Assembly: GCA_018902385.1 (NCBI GenBank)
Contig: JABSSW010000034.1
Coordinates: 372,001 to 436,000 of the forward strand
Reading direction: 5' to 3'
Length of the DNA: 64,000 bases
From: Physcia stellaris
Lineage: Eukaryota; Ascomycota; Lecanoromycetes; Caliciales; Physciaceae
Shown: positions 46,998-58,099 of the stretch, piece after piece
Position numbering within the stretch: position 1 is the stretch's first letter
Layout: every line of letters starts with the position of its first letter
The notes under the pieces: generated by a model
Told to the model about the DNA's origin: nothing
The model's input: the letters and a program-made list of their open reading frames with translations, nothing else
Database searches by the model: none
Translations under genes and position numbers: made by a program

Positions 46998-49900
46998 ATG
47001 GACGATGAGCCGACAATCCTCAATCACTACAATCTGACTACTCTCTATCCTACAGCTTGGCCCGCCGAGAAAGATGAGAGCGACGCCTCCGACGAAGAGA
47101 TCACAGAGCGCAGGAAGACCGATTTGAGACGCTCCAAGTCTAGATACTCCGCTCTGGAGCGTAGCGGCAGTGATCGACGAAGTTTGGTCCCTGGCTCGCA
47201 AAGGATTGGCAATGGAGTGGAGAATCTGGTACAAAAAGATGAGGCAGATCCATTGGGTGGTACAGACAGCGTTGTGAGGGTGCTACGAGAGAAGGGCCTG
47301 CCAGTCGAGGAAGACAGTCGCTTACGTGAGGAAAGCCAATTGTTCGTACAGCAGCTTCTGACTGATCTTAGGAAATAGATTCTTGCTATCATCTACCACA
47401 TTCTCCCCCACCTTGTACCTTTCCCAAGTCCACGCAAATGCCTCGACTCAATCATTACTACAAGGTCTCGACTTCCTCTCTCGCTCCATTGATCAGAAGT
47501 CGGCATCCTTGAAGGTCCTTGTCGAATCCAACTTTGAGCGGTTTGTTAGAGCCAAGACCACCATCGACAATGTCTACGCCGAGATGCGGAATCAAGGAGT
47601 TGAGCCTGAGGTCGAGAAGAAGACACACACTCGAATCACGAGCAGAGGCAGTGCCCATTTCAGAAGTCCAAGCGGACAAGGTCCCCTAAGTCCAAATCGA
47701 AACGTCAACAAGCCCCTGCCCAGTGACAAAAAGAAGCATGCTCTGGCGAAAGAAAGCGAATATGGGGTACAGGGGATAAAGGCACCTTTGATCGAGGTAG
47801 CTGTCAAGGCAGAAGAGGTTTGGGGTCCCGCTCTAGGCGGTCGAGAGCGTGAAGAAAGCCTGAAGCAGGCCGTAGACTCGATTGAGAATAGTCGGGGCAT
47901 AATCGAGGCGAGAACGCTGATAGCGGACTGCATAAAGCGGAAGGATTATAACAAACTTGTCGAGGAGTACACCAAAGCACGGAAATACACGGAGGATGCT
48001 CGACATGTCGCGGAAAATGCTTCTAGGAGCCAGATACCTCTCACCGATCCTCAGATCTATCAGCTGGTCATAACTGGACGTATGTGGACTGACGTTCAAG
48101 ATCAGGTGGACAGCTTCAAGAGGGAAGTCTGGAAGAAGCTCACAAACGTTCAAGCTCGCACCGCAACGGCAGGTCGGAATTCAAACGATGAATATATGTC
48201 ATTGATCAGTATTTTACTGGAGCTCGGCGTCGAGGATAGTCCTATCTGGGTGTGGCTTCTCAGCCGGTATGATTATCTCAAGAACAAGATCACCCAGACA
48301 TTTGAGCGATCACGGGTTGAGATTGAAGTCCTTCGCAGAAGATTAGCCAATGGAGACAAACCTGCTGCATCTATCATTGCTAGGCATTTGAGGAATCCTA
48401 GTCGCCAAGGTCAAGGTAGCAAAGGTCATTCGCTGGATACGCCACAGGTAATCGAGCTCTGGGAATTGATCTACGCAGCAATCAGTGGCCTTGTATCAGT
48501 ACAAGGTGGTGTACTTGGTGAAGTGTTGGATTTCTGGGATAAGGCTCAATCATTCATTGATGGAAAAATCCAGAGGACACTACCCAATGGTATCGATGGA
48601 ACCAGCCGCAGACATCACCGACTTTCTACTGATGGGGTACGAGATCTACAAAATGGGGCTGTCGAACTTGTTGATATGCTCAGAGAAAGTGTCAATTCAT
48701 TCTTCGCAGAGCCGCCGATCGAAGATGTCTCTCTCCTCTTTTCACCACTGACCCCAAATACACCCAAGTCGGCCCTACTTTCACCATATGACTCTCGCTT
48801 TCAATTTGATGCGAACAATCCTCCACCAGTCTCTCCGAAGCGAGGAGAGAGCTGGGAAGACTTTGCATTCTGGCCGCCGTACGCAAATTCTCTCAGCACC
48901 ATCCACTACCTTGGAAAGCTCCTAAATCTCATCGGGATCGCCGCTGGCGAGATGATTTCTCTGCAGCCGATAGGTTCTGGAGCGTCGCCGTCTGAAAAGT
49001 TGAAGTCTCTTGTGGCTGTTGCAAGGGAAAGATCTGCAAAAGCTGCCTGTGCGGCTTGGAATATTGATGCGGAAAATGGCAAATTCTTGGAAGATTGGAC
49101 CAGACCGAATGAGAAGCGTGACACTACCAACTTTCCTTCCGCTTTCGAAGCGTATGAAATGGTTGTATTGCAAGGAATACAGAAGATCATGTATATCCCT
49201 GAAGCGACAACATCAAGGCCGAATAGTGTACATGTAGTTACTCCTCCGCCGTCGAAGCTACTTCAGATCGTCCGAGCTCACTTTGTCGAGTCGTTGTACA
49301 AAGTCATGGCAGGCATGGTGGAAAATGCGAAAACAGACGAGAAAATTATCGATACGAACGATACCATGGATGGAGACTGGATAATCGATCCCACACCCCC
49401 CGTCAGCCGAGTAAGTATCACACCGCGTTCATACACTCAGCTAACATCTCTCAGCCGATTCGCCTCCTTCTAACACTCAGCAATCTCCGTCTCCTCTCAG
49501 CAACCACAGTCCCCAGCCTGACGTCCAACTTCGAATCTCTCTTCTCCTGCACTCTTACCTCAGAAACGCCCCAAATTCGCTCCGCTCTCTCCCATCACGA
49601 CACCGACCTCTTCAACACATACACCGCCCCTATCGCCACTCACCTTACCTCCCTCGTTACAGCTGGGATAACGTCCCCAAGCTGGCCGCCTACAACCTGG
49701 CCTCCCGCTGAAGTCCGTCCTTATATCTACACCGCCCTCCTCTCCCTCGTATCCGTCCACACCGAAGTTTCAACCATTACGCCCTCACTAACACATCCCA
49801 TCCTCTCCTCCCTCAACGGCACCATCTCCCTCGCCTTCTTTTCCGCCTTCGCAACCCGCCCGCGATATCCCTTACCAGCGCTTATGCAAGCGACGATAGA

Positions 49901-50126
49901 CGTGGAATTTGTCACGCACACGCTGCTGCAGTATACCAGCACCCAAGGGGCGGACGCACAGAACAGGACTTATGAGTTGCTGGATCAGAGAACTGATGAC
50001 AAGGCCAGGGCGAGCTTGCGGGAAGAGTTGGGGGAGATGAAGGTGATATTGAGGAAGTTGAGGGAGGGGACGAGGGGGGAGTTTGGGTGTTTTAGGAGGG
50101 TTAGAGGGGCGAATCCAGGGAGGTAG
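46998..50126 (+). CDS. sec5: exocyst complex component SEC5
   Basis: Three exons (46998-47325, 47372-49410, 49455-50126) give 3039 nt (1012 aa). The N-terminus ILNHYNLTTLYPTAWPAEKD is the conserved fungal start. Splicing restores LRNRFLLSSTTFSPTLYLS, leading into the Sec5 signature LLQGLDFLSRSIDQKSASLK and LVESNFERFVRAKTTIDNVY. The long C-terminal region is helical, as expected for exocyst rods. The exocyst tethers secretory vesicles to the plasma membrane at growth sites. Near the 3' end, codon use becomes strongly C-rich and then G-rich without breaking the frame; the C-terminus stays helical. Confidence 0.95.
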
Positions 50127-51384
50127 GAGTTGATATTGTATGGAGTAGGTAGCGGTTTTGGGGAGGTTAGGAGGGATGAAAGACAAGTAAGATCTGTTAC
50201 GACTGCAACCCTTGGAAGAACGAGTTAATAGAATTGTTTAGGGGTTCTTCGCCTTCCATGATCCACGCCCAGTCGAGCTTGCATACAATTCTCAACGTCG
50301 ACGAATCGTCCAGCTCTGCTTCTCTTCCAAGACTCTTATGGAAGCCCAAAATCTGTTGATCCGACCGCAATCAATCCCGCGCGACTAAGAAATATCTATC
50401 CTGCCGCCTCAACACTCGCTTCGATTTCGCTCTCGTGCCCCAGTCTCCCCAGTCTACTTTCGAACAACTTCTCTTCTCCGCCAGCTCGACGAACAATCCA
50501 CGGACAAACGAACCTATCCAGACCACGACGTTCTCAACCAAAAACTCCACCCCAAACGCAACTTCCAATGCCTAGGATGTGTGCGAATGTTGCGAACGCA
50601 ACTAAGGCATCCCTCAACCCTCCAGCGGTAATCCAAGCAATCGCGAGCATTACGATCCCCCTCCTATTTCAGATGGGTATTCGCGTCAGGTGCGAGAAAG
50701 CCAGCTTGTAGCGCGACAGAAACTCTGGTTATGCGAATGGGCTTCACGAGGACCGCGCTCGGCGCAGGATGTATAGAAGATTGCCTGAATCTTTGATACG
50801 CAAGACGGCCTTATCGAGGAACGGGGATTTGGCGTGACTTGTCGATGAAGAAGACAGGTACTGGTTGAGATCTGGGCTATGGGGGAAGGAGAAAAGAAAA
50901 AACATGAAAAAAGTAAAGATTAAGCAATTCAAAGAGGCCAAAGAAACCGTGACGCACGCGAAAGAAAATTGCGAGTGGATTTTCGTCATTTATCTAAATC
51001 CGTTAGCCCATCCTTCGGAACAAGGAAGAAACCGCTTGACTGGATTTCTCTGCTCGGTTTCCGACTCCGCGAGACTGAATGGATGGACTGCTGCAGCAGC
51101 GATCGCTGTGTGTAGCAGTAGCTGCCATAAATAAGTTCCCTTTGAAGGTTTGTCAACGAACGGGGGTGGGAAATGCCTGGATTCGACCTCCTGGCCTGGA
51201 ATATCAGGCCCAGTCTCTGCTTCGATGTAGGTCTGGCCCAAACCATCTTCTGATGCCCCTTTCCGCTATCCAGCGCTGAGAGCTATAGTGCCGCAGTCCC
51301 TCTTTATCAGAAGAACGGGTTCGGGCCAATCAAGCAACTCACAGACGGATCAGAAAGCCACAAGCCCACTCTATCCTCCCTCCA
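50127..51384. other. convergent intergenic region
   Basis: 1.26 kb of 3' flanks of SEC5 and the P450. Short frames are featureless. A-rich sequence at 50880-50960. Confidence 0.5.
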
Positions 51385-53548
51385 TCACTCGCTTATTTCT
51401 CTCTCCTCAAAAACCAACCTCAAATCCCCAGGAGACATCGTAAAGAAATCTTTGCTCCCCTCCAACAGCCCCTTCCCATCTTCCCCCTCCGCAAACCTGA
51501 CATCGAGCCTACTGACCACCAGACAAATCACCGTCCTCAGCTCCATCAGCGCTAGATTCCGGCCGATGCAGCCAAAGGGACCGAGGGAGAAGGGCGCGAA
51601 TGCCGAGCGGTGGGTGATGAGATGCGAATCGGATGACCAGCGGGTTGGGAGGAAGAGGTTGGGGGAGGTGTAGCAGGTGGATGCTGGAGGGTTTTAGTGA
51701 ATGTAGGGGGAAGAGGGGGGGGATTACGCGGGTGAGGTATGCAAGGGTGGAGAGAGAGAAGAGCGTGGAGCAGGAGTAGGAAGGTATCAGGGGGATTGGG
51801 TGAGGGAAACTGACAGCGTCCAATAGCCCAATTTGAAACGGCGATGTTGACGCCGCCTGGAACGAAGACTCCATCGACTGTGACTCCTTCTGGTGGCGTG
51901 ATTCTCTGGACACCGGACGGTACAGGCGGATGAAGTCTCAACGTTTCATTGATCACCCCGTTGAGATAATCCGCGTTCTGGAAATCCCACACGTTGAACT
52001 CCGTACCTTCTTTCCAAATCCCCTGAATCTCCGCCCTCAACCTCTCGACGTGGTTGGGATCAGCGGCGAGGTGGTAGAAGATATGTGCGAGAGCAACAGC
52101 CGTGGTATCCGCTCCCGCCACAACGATCAGTCTCGCATCTCCATGCAGCCATTTCAACGCCTCCTGCGGATTCTGACTCGTTTTGAGATCATCCAGCAGC
52201 CAGGAAGTAATATCCGGTATCTCAGGCTTCTTGATCCTTCTCTTCTCGACTTGCTCTGCGCACCAGGCAATGAAAACATCAAAGCCTTTGGCGATGGCAG
52301 GTTTGAGAAGATTGGGAAAACCAGCCAACATTGGAATCATCCAGATCACAGGCGCGAGTACCCCAAGCGGTAACATGCCGTCGTGGAGTAATTGAATTGC
52401 CTTGTGCATTTCGCCGTTCTCGAGCATGTGGAAGGATTCGCCAAAGGCAAGGTCGCCCATGACGTCGAAGGCATAGTACAGGAACCAATTGGAGGCGTTG
52501 ATGGGTTGATGGGAGAGAGATGTGAGACCTTTGACGAGCTGATTACCGTACTTGAGAACTCGGACTTCGTAGTCTCGGAGGGCTAGACGGTGTCAACTAT
52601 GATTGTGGGTTTGCAAGATCGATATTCACCCTTGATGCTGAAACCACGGTCCCATACCCGCCGACGATCTTCGTGGGTCTGTACATCTCGAGTGGAGTGC
52701 AGAGATTCGAGAGGTTGATTCTTGACATAGTCGTACCATCCCGATTTCAGACACGTAGATTTGGGGCCGAGTATGGTGGTTTGAGCGGTGGGAGATATGA
52801 TCGAGAGCTCGTTGGGACCTACAATGCAGTCAGGTTTGATGAACGATTGATCCGGCAACTACGTCGGTATTCAGAATGAAATTTCGAGATTCTTGAGCGG
52901 ATGAGGGCAATCGTCACTGCAGCTCGAAGGATTCATCCGGCTCCTACGGTAGAGCTGGTGTCGTAGGATAGGCTAGGATGTCTCCGTGACAAACTTTCGA
53001 CATCCTACGTGGCTTCGGAAGGATGCTAGCCTCGGATCTATTCGTAGACAAAAATCTAGACGCGATAAGGGAATGCGCTAGCGCTTGTGTCCGGCGGCCC
53101 TGGTCGACAAACCAAAGCAGACAACAATAAGCTACGGAAAGAACCGCTCACCTATACGAACGACATCTCCGTAGCGTTCATGCCATCCGGCTCGAACACG
53201 GTGATTGTCCAGTTTCCAGCAACACAGGCTGTGGTAGAATTTGGAGACTCTTGCAAGCGGAGGGCCGGGGAATTGTTTCAACGGGTGAAAGAAGAGCCGG
53301 TAGACGATCATACTGAGCCATAGCGAGCCAATGTAGGATGAAGCAACCAGTGCCGTCACCCGGATCGCGGAGGAAATGCTATAATGCAGGAGCTGGACCA
53401 GACCCAGCAGGACAAAAGCCAAGAGAAATAGAATGGATTGCAGGATGCCTAAGGCTTGAGCATGATGCTCGCCTCGAATGAAGTAGAGGAGGTGGGAGAG
53501 CACGCCGAAAGCAGCGGCGATACTGCAAGACTGAGTAAGGCGTTCCAT
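51385..53548 (-). CDS. cytochrome P450 monooxygenase
   Basis: Four exons (53152-53548, 52630-52818, 51815-52582, 51385-51683) give 1653 nt (550 aa). The N-terminus has three hydrophobic spans rather than one (about 8-25, 33-58, 61-87), then the Pro-rich hinge HPLKQFPGPPLAR. I-helix AGADTT (351-356), K-helix ETLR (408-411), and heme loop FSLGPFGCIGRN with Cys at about 490: all key residues are intact. Likely an ER-anchored oxidase of the pisatin-demethylase/isotrichodermin-hydroxylase-like type; substrate unknown. Intron 1 is 333 bp and intron 3 is 131 bp, both long for this window. Head-to-head with a UbiA-family gene, suggesting a joint pathway. Confidence 0.92.
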
Positions 53549-54657
53549 GATTGATGCCCTCCGATGGAGTAGGTGTAGGTAGTGGAAGAGAGTGATGGAG
53601 TCGTCGACATTGAGATGCCTGGGCTTACGTGATTTAAAACCCGACTCTCAATCTCGAGCGATTATATTAAAAAGAGGAGACAAGGGATGGAGTGTTGGCT
53701 GTCATAGGCGCCACCAAGCCACCATCTGTTTTGCACATAAAGCTGCATGGCCAAGATGAGGTTTAGCCCACAAGCGCGGGATGTCGTAGCTCGTCACTAG
53801 TATATAAGTACTCTGTCTTACCCGGAGACGATCAAGTGGTGTTGGTGTTATTTGCAGGGGATTCAACACTTTACTGCACCCTGCATAATTGATTTATTGA
53901 CATCCCTTCCACAATCCATTTGCTGGCTAGCCGAGAAAGCCACACGCCACCCGCTAGAGAGAGGATGAACGGTACCGATAAGAATAAATTGGTCGCAATA
54001 CTGTTCGTCATGACTTCGGTGTCACGAATGCATGGAAATGGTCAATGTTTTTGCGCAATCGGATACGTGCCATTTCTTGGGTCGCCCAAAACCTTGTTCA
54101 CGGGTTCACCACATGTTCTGCATGCAGGTCGGCGTTCCGATACAGAGGGTAAGGTTGGTTTCGGATCTTCCAGGCCGACCCAGTGTCGTGGTGGTTGGTC
54201 GATACACCGGACGAATGCATGCTGTGCCACGTCATTGCACGTTCACACGCTAAGATATGCACGTAAACATCCAATCCACTCGATTTCCAATTTGCCCTGC
54301 ACTTCTGTATACTAGGGTGCCGAAGTTGAACAACTACTGCAACCAGCAGGTTCCTGGTAAATGAAAAGACCTCTAGCAACCCTTGCTGCTTTCGAATTTT
54401 GACACTTGTACGGCCTAGACGCCGAGGGACTTGAAATGTTGGTGGGAAAGAGGAAAATCCAATGTCGATGGAGGGGTTTGTGGCCGCTTAATTTATTTGT
54501 CGATAGCGTCGTGTTAGGTTGATGTATATAGTGAATTGGTGATATGCTCCCTTCCACCCAAATGACACAAATAACCTAACACCACCAGCCCCGTTTCTTT
54601 CGTCCTGGAGCATCTGTCACCGTTCACAACGATTGCTCTTTTATTTCAACAGGAAAT
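53549..54657. promoter_or_regulatory. shared 1.1-kb upstream region of the P450 and UbiA genes
   Basis: The gap between two oppositely oriented start codons. Contains TATATAAG at about 53800 and low-complexity stretches, but no coding sequence. A shared regulator site is plausible but not identifiable. Confidence 0.45.
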
Positions 54658-55820
54658 ATGGACGTTCTTTCGGTACCAGATGTCGTAAAGAAGATTGTCA
54701 CGCTTGAAAACGGCGGCCCAGATGATATTTCGGAGAAAGCTCTTCAAGCCGAGAACATGACTTTACTAACAAAGACGGAAGAGCCCTCAATGGTAAGATC
54801 CCCTTGCAAGCACCCGCCGTGCCTCAGGCCCTGGGATTGAGAATCATCCCGCTGTCTCTGCTGGCATCCGTGGAACTTGAACTGTTGATGCACAGAAGGC
54901 TAACAGCTGATTAGGAAAACGTGGGTTCTTCCCACTCGATCGCATTTCATCTGAATACGGTATGGCTGTTTACTCGCAACGACCTCAAATCGATCGTCGC
55001 TCCGGAAACCGCATTCGGCATCTTCAGTGCGCTCTCAGGTCCAGTCTTGACCAATAATTCTTCTCCGGAATTCCTGGTAATTCTGAAACGGCTACCAGTC
55101 GTGATCTTATGGTGCTGGATCAATGTTCTGATCTTTGACGTTGCCAATCAGCGTCTGAAAACCTCAGTCGTGGAAGATAGCGTCAACAAGCCATGGCGAC
55201 CTTTACCTTCCGAGAGACTCACCCGTCGTCAGGCTCGGCGCTTTTTACTGCTTGTCGTTCCTCTGGGATTCTTGGCAACACTGTACATTGGTGGCATGGA
55301 AGAGACGGTGGCAATGATGGCCCTTACATGGATGTACAATGATCTTGGAGGAGCCGATGAAAGCTATCTGGTACGAAACCTGATCAATGCTTGTGGTTTC
55401 GTCTGTTATAGCTCCGGCGCTACTCGTGTTGCCTGTCATTGTTCGTTGAACGATGTAGCTTACCAATGGCTGGTTATTGTTGGATCCATCGTATTCACCA
55501 CGCTTCAGATGCAAGATATGGCAGATCAAGAGGGAGACAAAGCAAGGAACCGAGGCACATTACCTTTGGTACACGGGGACTGGGCTGCTCGTTGGACGAT
55601 TGCCATTCCAGTGGCAATCTGGTCATTGGCATGTCCATTGTTCTGGCAACTTGGACCTTACGGCTTCCTCGTTCCAGCAATCTTCGGCGGCCTCGTCTCA
55701 TTCCGAATCATCCTTTGCCGCAGCGTCGATTCGGACAAGACAACGTGGAAGCTGTGGAACGTGTGGATTTCCTCTTTGTATCTTCTGCCTCTGGTCAAGT
55801 ATCTGATGGTCATGTCATGA
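54658..55820 (+). CDS. UbiA-family membrane prenyltransferase/terpene-cyclase-like enzyme
   Basis: Exons 54658-54792 and 54915-55820 give 1041 nt (346 aa). The polar first exon leads into a multi-span protein. First motif region: INVLIFDVANQ (from residue 114), then VVEDSVNKPWRPLPS (from about 130), the form seen in fungal cluster-associated UbiA proteins; it departs from the canonical NDxxDxxxD. Second Asp-rich motif: DMADQEGDKARNRGT (D246, D249, D253), intact. Hydrophobic spans include RFLLLVVPLGFLATLYI, WLVIVGSIVFTTLQM and LVPAIFGGLVSFRIIL. UbiA enzymes bind prenyl diphosphates with Mg2+; a few fungal ones (fumagillin pathway) are membrane-bound terpene cyclases. No aromatic-acceptor clue is visible, so either reaction is possible. 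Confidence 0.85.
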
Positions 55821-56322
55821 GGATGTATTGGTATTGATGTTGAGATGATGCGACTGGAGGTCTCACTTCAACAGATTTTAGCGTGCCAATGTTCCTAGCG
55901 GAAATAAATTACGCCGAGGCTGTCGGCTAAACTTACGCGACTGACTTCGATATCTCACTCTTCTACTTCCTATCTACTTCCCATCCCCCAGATGATATGG
56001 CATTGCCGACTTGATTGTGGGTCTTCAACACTCGTTAAACTCATGTTCCACTGGAAATTGTGAAGATTGAAATGACTCGAGTCCGGTGTTCCAATTCCAC
56101 ACTTCACTACCATGTTCCGGCCTTGTCACTCATCAGCATAGGTCATTACTACATACGAAGCTGAGTATTGGAGATGCATAGAAACACCTTGACTTCTTCT
56201 CTTCTTGATTTCTACCCGGTTCAACGACCTTAGACTTGTTCTGCTCCGTCTTCTCAAATATTCATTCAGTTGTGTACTCAGGAACATCTCTTCACTATCT
56301 AGCCATCCTTGCCTCTCCCACA
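55821..56322. other. intergenic, phosphatase-like upstream region
   Basis: 502 bp between two plus-strand genes. No feature seen. Confidence 0.5.
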
Positions 56323-57515
56323 ATGTCGGCGACATCCAACAGCCTTGATTTACCTGTTCAACCCAGCAGACCACATTCACCAGCCCAAGCATGGACTCAA
56401 CGCCTACCTTCTCCTCCACGAATCAACGTCCCACCTCCGCTTCTCGATTCTCACGGTTTGCCTGATCTTGCCATTCCAGAAGGTTCAGTCGATTTTGAGG
56501 CTAATGGATTTACCAATGCCGCCTTTCTCAAGCGAGTCACTCACGGCAATGTTGTATCCCACAACAACATGATTGAGTGGAAATACGAGCAACGGCATCA
56601 AGCTCAGCAAATCCTTCCTTTTCTTTTCCTAGGTCCAGTTGCTGCCGCGAGAGATGTCGCATTTCTTCAGAAATCAGGTATTACTATGGTTCTGGCGGTT
56701 CGAAATACTCTTGTACGTTGCATCGAGCTTCTACCGGTCAAGCACGTCATGACCTTTGCCTTGGCTTACGAGTACTGACTTTTGATCGCTATAGTCTGCC
56801 CATGCTCGTTTACTAGGGTCTAAAGCAGCCGGTACGTTGTTCTCGAGCGACATTCTCCTCGAATGTCCGGTGCTCAGGTGGGGTGCACAGTCTGCTGTGG
56901 ATATGCATCGTTTGATGAATCACAACCCGGAACGCTAACTTTGATGTTTTGATAGTCAATCTCGGCATCCAGCTACAAAATGTGGATGTCGCAGGCAATC
57001 AAGAGCTAATTGCGGCATTCCCTGCGGCTATCGATCTAATTAACAATCATCTCTCGGGCATGTATCAGCTACAGTTCCAGCATAATTCCAGTCTTGTCGA
57101 TCAGACTGGGGGATCTAGTCCTGGAAAAGTATTGGTTTTCTGCGAGTCTGGCAATGAGCGTTCTGCTGCACTAGTCATTGCCTACATCATGGCTATGTAT
57201 TCCATGGATCTGATCAAAGCGATTCAGCTAGTACAATCTCAGCGTTTTGCAGTTTCGATTGATGATGCGACTCGGAATTACCTGGAAACGTACAGCTACA
57301 TTTTACAAGCCAAAAGGGACGTGATACAACAACGATCTAACGCTCTTGCATTTCACGCGAATATAGGCTTGAATAGCCATCTCGATAAGCCGATTACTAG
57401 CAAACGGACTTTGGAGAACACTTATGATGAGGATACCGATATGGGCAATGACATGGGGAATGACGATGATGAACGGTTCGAGAAGAGGAATGGATTGGCT
57501 CCATTCCAAGACTGA
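56323..57515 (+). CDS. dual-specificity-phosphatase-like protein (STYX-related)
   Basis: Exons 56323-56712, 56795-56831 and 56956-57515 give 987 nt (328 aa). The first ~85 residues are Pro/Ser-rich. The phosphatase-like domain begins at QILPFLFLGPVAAARDVAFL, typical of DSP folds, and runs to the signature VLVFCESGNERSAALVIAYI with the CX5R pair C205/R211. The residue before Cys is Phe, where active PTPs almost always have His. The expected Asp of the general-acid loop cannot be placed with confidence (VDVAGNQE is the candidate). So it may be a weak phosphatase or a phospho-binding relative of STYX. A Lys/Asp-rich tail follows (DEDTDMGNDMGNDDDE). Confidence 0.8.
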
Positions 57516-58099
57516 GGATCCGGATTTGTAGATCTTTAAATGGCAGAGGTGTTTGTATCCAGTCGGTATGATCGCAAGGCTCAAAGGTATACCAGAAGAA
57601 GGCTTTCGACCGCATCACCCGAAGGAATAATCCTGCTGGTAACTCTCTGAATAGATATAAAGTGTTTGGGCTGTCTCCCGGCTATCCGGGTGATATATTC
57701 ATCAGGCTCAAAGGGACATCAAAGAACAGATCTACCTAAGATTTGCAAATGGTATCTGGGAGATTGAGACTGGAGCTTTGGGTTTTGTGATGACATACAT
57801 GGCTCATCACGTAATTCCCTTCACTGTGAATATGTGGTAGAGCGTGTTCAAGTGGTACAGAACCAGGCTACGCTTCAGTATCTACTTTTCTTGACATTAC
57901 CTATGCCTGCTTCCCTTTTTGGTGATCCTCTTGTTCAATGTAGCCTACTGAAACCCAACCTTCAAGAGTGAGATTTTGATTGAGCACGAGCAAGAATCAT
58001 ACTGAATTACGAATCTCCGAGCTTGTACCCACAGCACAAGCATTCCAAGGGTCGTGGTGTATTACGAGTGCAATAAAATCTTGCTGAAGGTGGTCGAAG
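57516..58099. other. intergenic region
   Basis: 584 bp between two plus-strand genes. No gene or repeat recognised. Confidence 0.5.
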
